From contig NZ_BJCL01000002.1 in the NCBI RefSeq assembly GCF_005403045.1, positions 372,001 through 436,000 of the forward strand: a stretch of DNA of 64,000 nucleotides. The letters are read 5' to 3'. Each line of letters starts with the position of its first letter. Positions within the stretch are counted from its first letter, which is position 1. Both the position numbers and the translations under genes were made by a program. The notes below the pieces were generated by a model that worked only from the letters and a program-made list of their open reading frames with translations, was not told the DNA's origin and did not search any database. Of this stretch, positions 28,811-37,320 are shown in pieces. This stretch comes from Pseudaquabacterium pictum. Its GTDB lineage: Bacteria; Pseudomonadota; Gammaproteobacteria; Burkholderiales; Burkholderiaceae_C.

Positions 28811-30130
28811 TCAGAGCGCCGGCAGCACCGTGCCGGCGCAGTGGCCGAAGCCGATGCGCCGGGCGCCCGGCCGTTCGCAATGGCCGGCCAGGATCAGCGT
28901 GTCGCCGTCCTGCAGGAACACCCGCGTCTCGCCATTGGGCAGCGTGATCGGCTGCTTGCCGCCCTGCGACAGCTCCAGCAGCGACCCGGCCTGCGCCAGC
29001 GTGGGCCCGCTGAGCGTGCCCGAACCCAGCAAATCACCCGGCTGCAGGTTGCAGCCGTTGACGGTGTGGTGGGCCACCAGCTGCGCCGGTGTCCAGTAGG
29101 CGGCCTGGGCGGCGTTGCTGGTCGACAGCAGGGCCGGGGCCATGCCCGCCTCGCGCATCGCGGTGGTTTGCAGCAGCACCTGCAGCTGGATGTCGAGCGC
29201 GCCGGCCGCGCGGTTGGCCGCGCTGTCCAGGTAGGGCAGCGGCTGCGGGTCGCCGTCAGGCCGGGTGAAGGGGGCGCGGAACGGCGCCAGCGCCTCCAGC
29301 GTCACCAGCCAGGGCGACACGCTGCTGGCGAAGTTCTTGGCCAGGAACGGGCCCAGCGGCTGGTACTCCCAGGCCTGCAGATCGCGCGCCGACCAGTCGT
29401 TGAACAGCGCCACGCCGAAGACCTGGTCCTCCGCGTCGTCGATGGCAATCGGCGTGCCCAGGGCATTGCCGGCGCCGATGAAGTAGCCCAGCTCCAGCTC
29501 CAGGTCCAGCCGCTGGCTGGGGCCGAAGCCGGGCGTGCTGGCGCCGGCCGCCGGTGCCGTCTGCCCACGCGGGCGGCGGATCGGCGTGCCGCTGGGCACC
29601 ACCGACGAGGCCCGGCCGTGGTAGCCGATCGGCACCCACTTGTAGTTGGGCAGCAGCGGGTTGTCGGGCCGGAAGATCTTGCCCACCGCGGTGGCATGGT
29701 GGATGCCGACGTAGAAATCGGTGTAGTCGCCGATGCGGCAGGGCAGGCCCAGTTCCACACCGGCCTGCGGCACCAGGCAGCCGGCCAGCGCCGCCTGCTG
29801 GGGCGAACCGGCGGCCAGCGCCTGCGACAGCGCCTGCCGCAAGGTGCGGCGTGCCGCGCCGCCCAGCGCCATGAAGGCATTGAGATCACCCGCGGCCAGC
29901 GGCACCAGCAGCGGTGCGACGTCTGCCGCCCAGCCGGACTGCGCGGCAGCGGCCCGCAGGTCCAGCACCTGGTCGCCGATGGCCACGCCGATGCGCCAGG
30001 CCTCCGCGGTGCCGGCGCGCCGGAAGCGGCCGAACGGCAGGTTCTGGATCGGGAAATCGCCCTCGGCCGCATTGGCCGAAGGCACCCAGCTCTGCAGCTC
30101 CGGATCGTGGGTGTGGTCGAGGGTGGTCAT
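28811..30130 (-). CDS. fahA: Fumarylacetoacetase
   Basis: This is the last enzyme of tyrosine/phenylacetate catabolism through homogentisate, hydrolysing fumarylacetoacetate to fumarate and acetoacetate. The 439-residue protein has a complete FAH N-domain and catalytic C-domain. Catalytic and metal residues are visible in D-F-Y-V-G-I-H-H-A-T-A-V-G, G-Y-H-G-R-A-S-S-V-V, L-E-L-E-L-G-Y-F-I-G and F-N-D-W-S-A-R-D. Its start overlaps the hmgA stop by four bases. A maleylacetoacetate isomerase gene (maiA) is not in the window. Confidence 0.97.
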   Translation of the reverse strand: MTTLDHTHDPELQSWVPSANAAEGDFPIQNLPFGRFRRAGTAEAWRIGVAIGDQVLDLRAAAAQSGWAADVAPLLVPLAAGDLNAFMALGGAARRTLRQALSQALAAGSPQQAALAGCLVPQAGVELGLPCRIGDYTDFYVGIHHATAVGKIFRPDNPLLPNYKWVPIGYHGRASSVVPSGTPIRRPRGQTAPAAGASTPGFGPSQRLDLELELGYFIGAGNALGTPIAIDDAEDQVFGVALFNDWSARDLQAWEYQPLGPFLAKNFASSVSPWLVTLEALAPFRAPFTRPDGDPQPLPYLDSAANRAAGALDIQLQVLLQTTAMREAGMAPALLSTSNAAQAAYWTPAQLVAHHTVNGCNLQPGDLLGSGTLSGPTLAQAGSLLELSQGGKQPITLPNGETRVFLQDGDTLILAGHCERPGARRIGFGHCAGTVLPAL

Positions 30131-31416
30131 GGCTTGAAATTGTCCTGCAGGCCCTGCCAGCAATCGGCATAACGCGCATCCAGCGCGCCGCAGCCCAGTG
30201 CAAACGCGGTCGGCTTGAAGCGCCAGCGGCTCTCGAACATGAAGGCCAGGGTGTGGTCCAGCTTGTGCGGTGCCAGCGCGGCGTGGCTGGCCTTGTCGAA
30301 GGCCTCGGCATCGGGGCCGTGCGGCACCATGCAGTTGTGCAGGCTCATGCCACCGGGCTTGAAGCCCTCGGGCTTGGCGTCGTACTGGCCGTGCACCAGG
30401 CCCATGAACTCGCTCATCACGTTGCGGTGGTACCAGGGCGGGCGGAAGGTGTCCTCGCCCACCATCCAGCGCGGCGGGAAGATCACGAAATCGCAGTTGG
30501 CGGTGCCCGGCGTGTCGGTGGGGCTGGTCAGCACGGTGAAGATGCTGGGATCGGGGTGGTCGAAGCTGATCGAGCCGATGACCATGAACTTCGCCGTGTC
30601 GTACTTCACCGGCGTCAGGTTGCCGTGCCAGGCCACCACGTCGAAGGGCGTGCGCGGCTGGGTGCTGCGCCACAGCGCGCCGCCGTAGCGGCGGATGATC
30701 TCGCAGGGCGCATCCTGTCGCGCCTCGTACGCGGCCACCGGCGCCAGGAAGTCGCGCGGGTTGGCCAGGCCGTTGCTGCCGATGGGCCCCAGCTCGGGCA
30801 GGCGGAAGGGTGCGCCGTGGTTCTCGCACACATAGGCGCGCGACGGGCCGTCGACCAGCACGCGGAACGCGATGCCACGCGGCAGCAGCACCACCTCGCC
30901 CGGCTGGGCCTCCAGCACGCCCAGCTCGGTGACGAAGCGCAGCCGGCCCAGCTGCGGCAGCACCAGCATCTCGCTGTCGGCATTGACCAGGGCGCGGCCG
31001 TCCATCGAACGGTTCATCAGCGCCAGGTGGGCGGCCATGCCGGTCTGGGCGTCGGGGTCGCCATTGACGACGATGGTGCGCAGACCGTCGATGAAGTCCA
31101 CCGGCGCATCGGGAATGGCGATCGGGTGCCAGCGCATTGGATCGGGCGGCGCCACCTGCCCGGCGGCCGCGCCCGTCACCCAATGCGGCTGGGCATAGGG
31201 GGCGTACGCACCGGTCACCACCGACGGCTGGCGGCGGTAGACCCAGGTGCGCTGGTTGCTGTGGCGCGGCGCGGTGAAGGCGCTGCCGGAAATCAGCTCG
31301 GCGTACAGCCCCAGCGGCGCACGCTGCGGGCTGTTGCGGCCCTGGGGCAGCGCACCGGGCACGGCCTCGGTCGCAAACTGGTTGCCGAAGCCGGATTGGT
31401 AGGCAAGTTCTGGCAT
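30127..31416 (-). CDS. hmgA: Homogentisate 1,2-dioxygenase
   Basis: HmgA opens the ring of homogentisate to maleylacetoacetate, using Fe(II) and oxygen. The 429-residue protein begins with the family hallmark Y-Q-S-G-F-G-N-Q-F-A-T-E and contains P-P-W-Y-H-R-N-V-M-S-E-F-M-G and P-H-G-P-D, which include iron ligands. It follows the DUF2783 gene by 19 bases and overlaps fahA, so both ring-cleavage steps are in one transcript. Confidence 0.98.
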   Translation of the reverse strand: MPELAYQSGFGNQFATEAVPGALPQGRNSPQRAPLGLYAELISGSAFTAPRHSNQRTWVYRRQPSVVTGAYAPYAQPHWVTGAAAGQVAPPDPMRWHPIAIPDAPVDFIDGLRTIVVNGDPDAQTGMAAHLALMNRSMDGRALVNADSEMLVLPQLGRLRFVTELGVLEAQPGEVVLLPRGIAFRVLVDGPSRAYVCENHGAPFRLPELGPIGSNGLANPRDFLAPVAAYEARQDAPCEIIRRYGGALWRSTQPRTPFDVVAWHGNLTPVKYDTAKFMVIGSISFDHPDPSIFTVLTSPTDTPGTANCDFVIFPPRWMVGEDTFRPPWYHRNVMSEFMGLVHGQYDAKPEGFKPGGMSLHNCMVPHGPDAEAFDKASHAALAPHKLDHTLAFMFESRWRFKPTAFALGCGALDARYADCWQGLQDNFKP

Positions 31417-31435
31417 GGGGGCTCCGGTGGAACGG

Positions 31436-31630
31436 TCAACGGCCGCTGGCGCGGGCAGCGGCCAGCGCTTGCTGCAGCACATCCAGCTGGCCGATGTGGT
31501 TGGCCAGCAGCAGCACCAGGCGCGCATTGAGCGCATGGCTCTGGGCCTCGGTGAGATCACGGTGGGCCTCGATCAGCGCCTCATAGAAGCTGTCGGGCGC
31601 GTCGAGGTGGGGCTCGGTGATCAGTGGCAT
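31436..31630 (-). CDS. DUF2783 small protein, possible coupling subunit of the FAD hydroxylase
   Basis: This 64-residue helical acidic protein starts M-P-L-I-T-E-P-H-L-D. It lies between the FAD hydroxylase gene (11 bases away) and hmgA (19 bases). The size and position recall the small coupling protein MhaB of the two-component 3-hydroxyphenylacetate 6-hydroxylase of Pseudomonas putida U. Equating DUF2783 with MhaB is my inference. An in-frame ATG five codons upstream is possible. Confidence 0.75.
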   Translation of the reverse strand: MPLITEPHLDAPDSFYEALIEAHRDLTEAQSHALNARLVLLLANHIGQLDVLQQALAAARASGR

Positions 31631-31641
31631 GGCAAGGCTCC

Positions 31642-33282
31642 TCAATGCAGCGCCAGCGCGCGGCGCAGTGCGGCGGCCACGTCGGCGGCGGTGGGGGCGC
31701 GCCAGCGGGCGCAGACATGCTGGTCGGGCCGCAGCAGCACCACGGAGCCGGGGCTGGCGTCGTAGCGCTGGGCTGCTGTGCCGGCAGCGGACAGGCGGAT
31801 CACGTCCACCGGCAGGATGCCCTCGGCACCCGCGCTGACAGCGGCGCCATCGCCATCGAACACCAGCGCTGCAAAGCCGTTGCCGGCCAGCCGGCGCAGC
31901 AGCCAGCCACCGCCTTCGGCGTCCGACAGCGGCGCATCCACCGCCGGCGCGCCGGGCACCATGGCGCCGGTGAAGTCATCGGTGTCGGGCGTGTTCAGCG
32001 GCGAGGTGCGCAGCGTGGCCGGCACCGACAGCCGACCGCTGTTCACGATGCGGCGGGCGAACGGGTGGGTACGGGCCAGGTCCAGCGTGGCGTCGCGGAA
32101 CAGCCGCGAGATTGCGCTCTTGGGCGTGATGAAGTCGGTGGCGCGTGTGGAGTTCAGCAGGTTCTCGTCGGCGGCGTACTCCCGCTCGGGCCCGTAGGTC
32201 GCCAGCAGGGCCGGTGGTGCCACGCCGCGCAGCACCAGGTCGAGCTTCCAGCCCAGGTTGTCGGCATCCTGCACGCCGGAGTTGGCACCGCGTGCACCGA
32301 AGGGCGACACGCCATGCGCCGAATCACCGGCAAACAGCACCCGGCCGTGCACGAAGGTGTCCATGCGCAGGCAGGCGAACGTGTAGACGCTGGCCCACTC
32401 CAGTTCATACGGCACATCGCGGCCGAGCGCGGCGCGCATCATCGCGTCCACCCGGGGTTGGATGCGCTCGGGCTGCTTCTCCACCTCCGGGTCGGCATCC
32501 CAGCCCAGCTGGAAATCGATGCGCCAGACGTTGTCGGGCTGGCGGTGCAGCAAGACGCTCTGGTTGGGGTGGAAGGGCGGGTCGAACCAGAACCAGCGCT
32601 CGGCCGGGAAGTCGGCCTGCATGCGCACATCAGCGATCAGGAAGCGGTCCTGGAAGACGCGGCCCTTGCTCTCCTGGCCCAGCAGTGCCCGCAGCGGCGA
32701 GCGGGAGCCATCGCAAGCCACCAGGTGGTCGGCCTGCAGCTGGTAACGCCCATCGGGCGTGTCCACGTCCAGCAGCACGCCGTCGTCCTGCGGCGTGCTG
32801 CCGACCACGGTGTTCTGCCAGCGGATGGTGATGCCAGGCAGCTCGGCGGCGCGCGTGGCCAGGTAGGCCTCGGCGTAGTACTGCTGCAGGTTGATGAAGG
32901 CCGGCCGTTCATGGCCGGGTTCGGGCAGCAGGTCGAAGCGGTAGAGCAGGTCGTGGCCGTTGAACACCTTGCCGACGTTCCACTCCACGCCCTTGGCGCA
33001 CATCGGATCGCCCACGCCCAGCCGGTCCCAGATCTCCAGCGTGCGCTTGGCAAAACAGATTGCGCGCGAGCCGGTGGACAGCCGGTGGTCGTTGTCGAGC
33101 AACAGCACCGGCTGTCCACGCTGGGCCAGGTCGATGGCCAGGCTCAGGCCCACCGGGCCTGCGCCCACCACCACCACCGGGTGGCGCACCGGCACCGGCG
33201 CGTCCTGGTCGGTGCTGCGCTGGTAGCCGAAGCTGTGGCGCTGGATGGTGGCGCCGTCACTGTCGTAGCCGAGCGCCGCCAT
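31642..33282 (-). CDS. FAD-dependent aromatic hydroxylase (MhpA/PheA-like), candidate 3-hydroxyphenylacetate 6-hydroxylase
   Basis: This is a 546-residue class A flavoprotein monooxygenase. The FAD fingerprint G-A-G-P-V-G is at 40-45, the D-G motif at 191-192 in C-D-G-S-R-S, and the G-D motif at 319-320 in L-F-A-G-D-S-A-H. A C-terminal thioredoxin-like tail is typical of phenol hydroxylase relatives. Its place immediately upstream of the DUF2783 gene and hmgA-fahA suggests it makes homogentisate, most simply by hydroxylating 3-hydroxyphenylacetate. It starts two bases after the MBL gene stop. Confidence 0.82.
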   Translation of the reverse strand: MAALGYDSDGATIQRHSFGYQRSTDQDAPVPVRHPVVVVGAGPVGLSLAIDLAQRGQPVLLLDNDHRLSTGSRAICFAKRTLEIWDRLGVGDPMCAKGVEWNVGKVFNGHDLLYRFDLLPEPGHERPAFINLQQYYAEAYLATRAAELPGITIRWQNTVVGSTPQDDGVLLDVDTPDGRYQLQADHLVACDGSRSPLRALLGQESKGRVFQDRFLIADVRMQADFPAERWFWFDPPFHPNQSVLLHRQPDNVWRIDFQLGWDADPEVEKQPERIQPRVDAMMRAALGRDVPYELEWASVYTFACLRMDTFVHGRVLFAGDSAHGVSPFGARGANSGVQDADNLGWKLDLVLRGVAPPALLATYGPEREYAADENLLNSTRATDFITPKSAISRLFRDATLDLARTHPFARRIVNSGRLSVPATLRTSPLNTPDTDDFTGAMVPGAPAVDAPLSDAEGGGWLLRRLAGNGFAALVFDGDGAAVSAGAEGILPVDVIRLSAAGTAAQRYDASPGSVVLLRPDQHVCARWRAPTAADVAAALRRALALH

Positions 33283-33283
33283 G

Positions 33284-34240
33284 TCAGCCCTCCAGCGTGG
33301 CCCACATCTGCTGGTCGCGCTCGGCCGTCCACACCCGCGGGTCGCGGTACTGGGTGGCCTCGTCGTAGCAGCGGGTCACATCGAAGGGCATGCAGTGGTC
33401 GAAGATCACCCAGTGGCCGTACTTGGGCTTCAGCGCCGCGTAAGTGGCCTTGTAGACAGCGTTGAGGTCCTGGCCGGCGGCCACACCGGCCTGCACGTTG
33501 GTCCACACATCGCGGATGAAGCTGCGGGTGGCCTCCAGCCCGGCCTGCACCTGGGCATCGCCCTTGAGTGCCGGGCCACGGCCGGGCACCAGGGCCTGGG
33601 GCTTGAGCGCGGTGATGTTGTCCAGCGTCTGCGGCCAGTCCTGGAAGTAGGCATCGCCGGCATAGGGCGTGGCGTCGAACTCGACCAGGTCGCCCGACAG
33701 CAGGGTCTTCTCACCGGGCAGCCAGACCACGGTGTCGCCCTTGGTGTGGCCGCGGCCCAGCTGCAGCAGTTGCACTTCCAGCTTGCCGAGCCACAGCGTC
33801 ATCTTGCCGGTGAAGGTCATCGTCGGCCAGGTCATGCCGGCGGGCACCGTCTCGACATTGCGGAACAGCCGCGGGAAGCGGCCGATCTCGCTGGCCTTGT
33901 CGGCCTCGCCACGCTCGACGATCAGGTCGTAGGTGTCCTGGCTGGCGATGATCTGCTGCGGCTGGTAGGCCGAGGCGCCCAGCACCCGCACCGCGTGGTA
34001 ATGGGTCAGCACCACGTACTGGATGGGCTTGTCGGTCACCTCGCGGATGCGGCGGATGACATCGGCCGCCATCGCCGGCGTGGCCTGGGTGTCGGCCACC
34101 AGCACCGCATCGTCGCCAATGATGATGCCGGTGTTCGGGTCGCCTTCGGCGGTGTACGCCCAGGCGTGCTCGGACAGCTGCGCGAAGGTGACCTTCTTCT
34201 CTTCCAGATCGGCCTGACTGGCAAAGGCTTTGGTGCTCAT
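33284..34240 (-). CDS. MBL-fold protein of the homogentisate cluster with a degenerate metal site
   Basis: This is a 318-residue metallo-beta-lactamase-fold protein and the first gene of the operon. The fold is recognisable from V-V-L-T-H-Y-H (77-82), L-G-R-G-H-T-K-G-D-T and L-L-S-G-D-L-V. However, the canonical H-x-H-x-D-H reads H-Y-H-A-V-R (80-85), losing the Asp and third His that bind the second metal, and the last His motif reads G-R-G. It may bind one metal, act on a thioester or lactone, or be non-catalytic. AGGAGA precedes the ATG by five bases. Confidence 0.82.
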   Translation of the reverse strand: MSTKAFASQADLEEKKVTFAQLSEHAWAYTAEGDPNTGIIIGDDAVLVADTQATPAMAADVIRRIREVTDKPIQYVVLTHYHAVRVLGASAYQPQQIIASQDTYDLIVERGEADKASEIGRFPRLFRNVETVPAGMTWPTMTFTGKMTLWLGKLEVQLLQLGRGHTKGDTVVWLPGEKTLLSGDLVEFDATPYAGDAYFQDWPQTLDNITALKPQALVPGRGPALKGDAQVQAGLEATRSFIRDVWTNVQAGVAAGQDLNAVYKATYAALKPKYGHWVIFDHCMPFDVTRCYDEATQYRDPRVWTAERDQQMWATLEG

Positions 34241-34258
34241 CGTGTCTCCTGGGTGGAT

Positions 34259-34275
34259 GTCAATTCAACATTGAC
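34259..34275. promoter_or_regulatory. Palindromic operator candidate in the homogentisate operon leader
   Basis: GTCAATTCAACATTGAC is a perfect 6-5-6 inverted repeat just downstream of the predicted transcription start on the minus strand, a position suited to repression. The size fits a MarR, IclR or GntR-type dimer. No regulator gene is adjacent. Confidence 0.5.
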
Positions 34276-34276
34276 G

Positions 34277-34290
34277 AATGCGTTTGCATT
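34277..34290. promoter_or_regulatory. Second palindrome overlapping the homogentisate operon -10
   Basis: AATGCGTTTGCATT is a perfect 5-4-5 inverted repeat. It overlaps the last three bases of the -10 element (34288-34293), so a bound protein would exclude RNA polymerase. Confidence 0.5.
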
Positions 34291-34315
34291 GTAGGCGGGA
34301 CTTGCGCTGTGTCAA
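34288..34315 (-). promoter_or_regulatory. Strong sigma-70 promoter of the homogentisate operon
   Basis: Read on the minus strand, TTGACA (34310-34315), a 16-base spacer and TACAAT (34288-34293) give a near-consensus promoter. It drives the MBL, FAD hydroxylase, DUF2783, hmgA and fahA genes. It is by far the best sigma-70 match I saw in the window, so tight repression is expected. Confidence 0.8.
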
Positions 34316-34472
34316 ACCGGCGGGCCAGCGCGCTGCGCGGCCGTGGGTGGCTGCAACCGGATCGGCAACGCAGCCGGCTGGCGACACGGCGCGGCGTTTC
34401 GTCGCGAGACCGCCTGGCCGCGGTCGGGGCGCGCCGAACATGCGTTGCACACACCACCCCCTGGAGCACAGC

Positions 34473-35489
34473 ATGACCCGTCTTCACCACCGTTTCCTGA
34501 CCGTCCTGGCCAGCCTGCTCGTCACGGTGCAGGTGCAGGCCTTCGAGGCGGGCTGGACCCAGGTCCAGACACCCGGCGCCACCCCTGCAGATGCCAGGAC
34601 CACGGTCGCCCTGTTCTATCCGACGCTGGCCGCACCGCGCACCATCCCGATGGGCCCGTTCACGCTCGACGTGGCCATCGGCGCCCGGCCGGTCGACCAG
34701 GTCAAGGGGCTGATCCTGCTGAGCCACGGCATCGGTGGCAGCGAGCTCGGCCACAGCGCCGTGGCCCAGGCCCTGGCACGCCACGGCTACCTGGTGGCCG
34801 CGATGCGCCACCCCGGCGACAACTGGCAGGAGCACACGCTGATCGAACGCACGCCCGAGCGCTACTTCGACGAGCGGCCGCGGCAGGCCTCCCGGGTGAT
34901 CGACGCGATCCTGGCCGACCCGGCCTGGAAAGACCGGATCGCCACCGACAGCCAGGGCCCCCGCGTCGGCGCCCTGGGCCATTCGGCAGGTGGCTACACG
35001 GTGCTGGCACTGGCCGGTGGCCAGCCCGATCTGGCCCGGCTGCAGCAGCACTGCAGGGCGGCGGCCGCCCAGGATCCGATCTTCTGCAGCATGGGCCGCG
35101 CCGACCGGGCTCTGCCGCCCGCGCCCGCCGATGCACCGCCGCTGGCAGACGCCCGCGTGCGCGCCGTGGTGGCGATGGCGCCGGCAGGCGTGGTGCTGAC
35201 GGCCGCATCGCTGGCTGCGGTCCGCCCGGCGACCCTGGTCTACGTGGCCGAGCGCGACCGCTTCCTGGTGCCGCGTTTCCATGCCGGTTGGGTGGCAGCC
35301 AATCTGCCGGCACCGAACCTGCGCCCGGTCCCCAACGCCTGGCACTTCGCCTTCATGGACACGCCCGGCGTGCCCATCCCCAGCCCCGACGGCGACATCG
35401 CCGCCGACCCGCCGGGCTTTGACCGGGCCGGCTTCCTGCAGCAGCTGGGCACCGAGATCACCGCCTTCTTCGACCGGACCCTGCGGTAG
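34473..35489 (+). CDS. Secreted alpha/beta hydrolase (dienelactone hydrolase/PAF-acetylhydrolase-like)
   Basis: This is a 338-residue protein with a Sec signal peptide (hydrophobic stretch ending V-Q-V-Q-A before F24). The nucleophile elbow is G-H-S-A-G-G and an oxyanion region S-H-G-I-G-G-S lies upstream. The catalytic acid is probably in A-E-R-D and the His in N-A-W-H-F. Relatives are annotated as predicted dienelactone hydrolases. It is transcribed away from the homogentisate promoter with a separate start region, and no functional tie is evident. Confidence 0.82.
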   Translation: MTRLHHRFLTVLASLLVTVQVQAFEAGWTQVQTPGATPADARTTVALFYPTLAAPRTIPMGPFTLDVAIGARPVDQVKGLILLSHGIGGSELGHSAVAQALARHGYLVAAMRHPGDNWQEHTLIERTPERYFDERPRQASRVIDAILADPAWKDRIATDSQGPRVGALGHSAGGYTVLALAGGQPDLARLQQHCRAAAAQDPIFCSMGRADRALPPAPADAPPLADARVRAVVAMAPAGVVLTAASLAAVRPATLVYVAERDRFLVPRFHAGWVAANLPAPNLRPVPNAWHFAFMDTPGVPIPSPDGDIAADPPGFDRAGFLQQLGTEITAFFDRTLR

Positions 35490-35510
35490 CGCCCGGGCTG
35501 GTGCGCGGCC

Positions 35511-36503
35511 TCACACCGTCGCGCCCTCGGCCGGCTGCCCGCGTGTCTTCCACAGCGAGACCAGCACGCCACCGGCGATCAGGCCGAAGGTCACGCTCAG
35601 CGAGACCACCGCGGGGATCTTGCCGATGATGCCGACCAGGAAGATCTTGCTGCCGATGAAGATGAGCACCAGCGCCAGCGCGTACTTCAGATACTTGAAG
35701 CGGTGGATCATCGCCGCCAGCGCAAAGTAGAGCGCCCGCAGGCCCAGGATGGCGAAGATGTTGCTGGTGTAGACGATGAACGGGTCGGTCGTGATCGCGA
35801 AGATCGCCGGCACCGAATCGACCGCGAAGATCAGGTCGACGAACTCCACCAGCACCAGGGCCAGGAACAGCGGCGTCGCGAAGCGTTCGAGCTTGCCGGT
35901 CTTGGGATCGGGCTCACGCACCCAGAAGGCATTGCCGCGCAGGCCTTCGGTGACGCGCATGTGGCGCTTCAGGAACTTCAGCAGCGGGTTGCCGGCGATG
36001 TCGGGCACATGGTCGGCAATGATCCACATCTTGATGCCGGTGAAGACCAGGAAGGCGCCGAACAGGTACAGCACCCAGCTGAACTGGCTGACCAGCGTGG
36101 CACCCAGCGCGATCATGATGGCCCGCAGCACGATCACGCCCAGGATGCCCCAGAACAGCACCCGGTGCTGGTACTGCCGCGGGACCGCGAAGAAGCTGAA
36201 GATCAGCGCGATGACGAAGACGTTGTCCATCGACAGCGACTTCTCGATCATGAAGCCGGTGTAGTAGTCCATGCCGCTCTGCGCGCCCAGGTACCACCAC
36301 ACCCAGGCGCCGAAGACCAGCGCCACGCTGATGTAGCCGGCCGACAGCAGCAGGCTCTCGCGAACGCCGATCTCCTGGTCGTCCTTGTGCAGCACGCCGA
36401 GGTCGAAGGCCAGCAGGCCGACGACGATGCCGACGAAGGCCAGCCAGATCCAGGCCGGCGTGCCCATGAAATCGGCCGTGAGGAAGGGATGCAGGATGTC
36501 CAT
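35511..36503 (-). CDS. TerC/Alx family membrane protein, probable metal ion exporter
   Basis: This is a 330-residue polytopic protein of the TerC family (Alx type), with about nine helices. The conserved acidic membrane motifs F-D-L-G-V-L-H, E-K-S-L-S-M-D-N-V-F-V and V-E-F-V-D-L-I-F-A-V-D-S-V-P-A are intact. Related proteins export manganese or protect during secretion. I looked for a yybP-ykoY-type leader in the 113 bases upstream and did not recognise one. The ATG at 36503 is preferred to one 33 bases upstream. Confidence 0.92.
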   Translation of the reverse strand: MDILHPFLTADFMGTPAWIWLAFVGIVVGLLAFDLGVLHKDDQEIGVRESLLLSAGYISVALVFGAWVWWYLGAQSGMDYYTGFMIEKSLSMDNVFVIALIFSFFAVPRQYQHRVLFWGILGVIVLRAIMIALGATLVSQFSWVLYLFGAFLVFTGIKMWIIADHVPDIAGNPLLKFLKRHMRVTEGLRGNAFWVREPDPKTGKLERFATPLFLALVLVEFVDLIFAVDSVPAIFAITTDPFIVYTSNIFAILGLRALYFALAAMIHRFKYLKYALALVLIFIGSKIFLVGIIGKIPAVVSLSVTFGLIAGGVLVSLWKTRGQPAEGATV

Positions 36504-36616
36504 GGTGGGTTGTTCAGACGATGAGGCGCACAGCACGTCCCGCGCCGCCCAGCAGGCTGAGCGCGTCGTGCAGCGAGGAAGTTGGAGGCGGCCTGGTCAG
36601 TGCCGCCGTGTGCCGT

Positions 36617-37030
36617 TCAGACGGCCGGCCTGGGCGCTGGCGGCGTCAGCCCGCCGCCACCGCGGCGGCGCCACAGCGCGATCAGCAGGTGCAGCCCGGC
36701 GCCCAGCAGCAGGAGCAGGAAGGCGCCGAGGGCCCAGACCACCCAGGCCAGCACCGTCACGCCACCGGCCAGCGCCGGCACCGACTGCAGCAGGCTGGCA
36801 ACCCAGGGGCCCAGGCCGGTCATCAGTTCGGTCAGGCCCTGCATGAGTTCGGCCGGCACCCAGGGCGCGAGCCAGGCCGGCAGGGCGATGCCGTTGATGC
36901 CCGAGGCGGCGCCGGACAGCGCCCCTGCACTGGACACTGCCCAGACCACCACGGCATGCAAGGCCCAGGCGGCCAGGGACCAGCAGGCGAGCAGCAGGAC
37001 GACGATGAACCAGCTGAGTGCGTAGAACAT
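36617..37030 (-). CDS. Small inner-membrane protein of unknown function
   Basis: This is a 137-residue protein with hydrophobic segments at about residues 3-33, 44-62 and 92-118 and an Arg/Gly/Pro-rich cytoplasmic tail (R-R-R-G-G-G-G). I do not recognise a family. It reads toward TerC on the same strand, with a 113-base gap that would allow a separate promoter for terC. Compositional bias makes similarity-based naming risky. Confidence 0.7.
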   Translation of the reverse strand: MFYALSWFIVVLLLACWSLAAWALHAVVVWAVSSAGALSGAASGINGIALPAWLAPWVPAELMQGLTELMTGLGPWVASLLQSVPALAGGVTVLAWVVWALGAFLLLLLGAGLHLLIALWRRRGGGGLTPPAPRPAV

Positions 37031-37168
37031 GGTGGGAGACTGCTTGGATGTTGAGGTGGCGCAAGTGTGGAGACGGATCGCCGCCGAACCAACCAGGGCG
37101 CACCGCAGTCCGACTTCGGTTTTCCCGAATCGAGGCACGCTCGCCGATCTGCGTGCCGCCAAAGCAAA

Positions 37169-37200
37169 AAGCCCCGAGGTTCGATCGAACCTCGGGGCTT
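37169..37200 (-). terminator. Intrinsic terminator after tRNA-Val
   Basis: A 32-base perfect palindrome, with 16-base arms beginning AAGCCCCGAGG, is followed on the minus strand by a run of five T in total. It begins six bases past the tRNA 3' end. Being fully symmetric it forms a hairpin with a very tight loop. Confidence 0.88.
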
Positions 37201-37206
37201 GCGATT

Positions 37207-37283
37207 TGGTAGGCGCGATTGGACTCGAACCAACGACCCCCACCATGTCAAGGTGGTGCTCTAACCAGCTGAGCTACGCGCCT
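37207..37283 (-). tRNA. tRNA-Val (GAC anticodon)
   Basis: The gene is 77 bases including an encoded CCA. The acceptor stem is AGGCGCG/CGCGCCT, the D-stem GCTC/GAGC, the anticodon stem CCACC/GGTGG with loop TTGACAT, and the T-arm GTTGG-TTCGAGT-CCAAT. All stems pair with at most a G-T wobble. A TATAGT -10 lies 12 bases upstream and a strong terminator follows. Confidence 0.97.
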
Positions 37284-37295
37284 GCGAAGCCCAGG

Positions 37296-37301
37296 ACTAT
37301 A
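37296..37301 (-). promoter_or_regulatory. -10 element TATAGT of tRNA-Val
   Basis: On the minus strand TATAGT ends 12 bases before the mature tRNA 5' end, allowing a precursor leader of about five bases. No good -35 is seen upstream, where the relA stop lies. Confidence 0.6.
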
Positions 37302-37320
37302 ACACGCGTCCGGCAGCCGC

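Noticed and set aside
36504..36616. Manganese (yybP-ykoY) riboswitch before the TerC gene
   Set aside because: The family is often so regulated, but I could not recognise the conserved junction sequences in these 113 bases.
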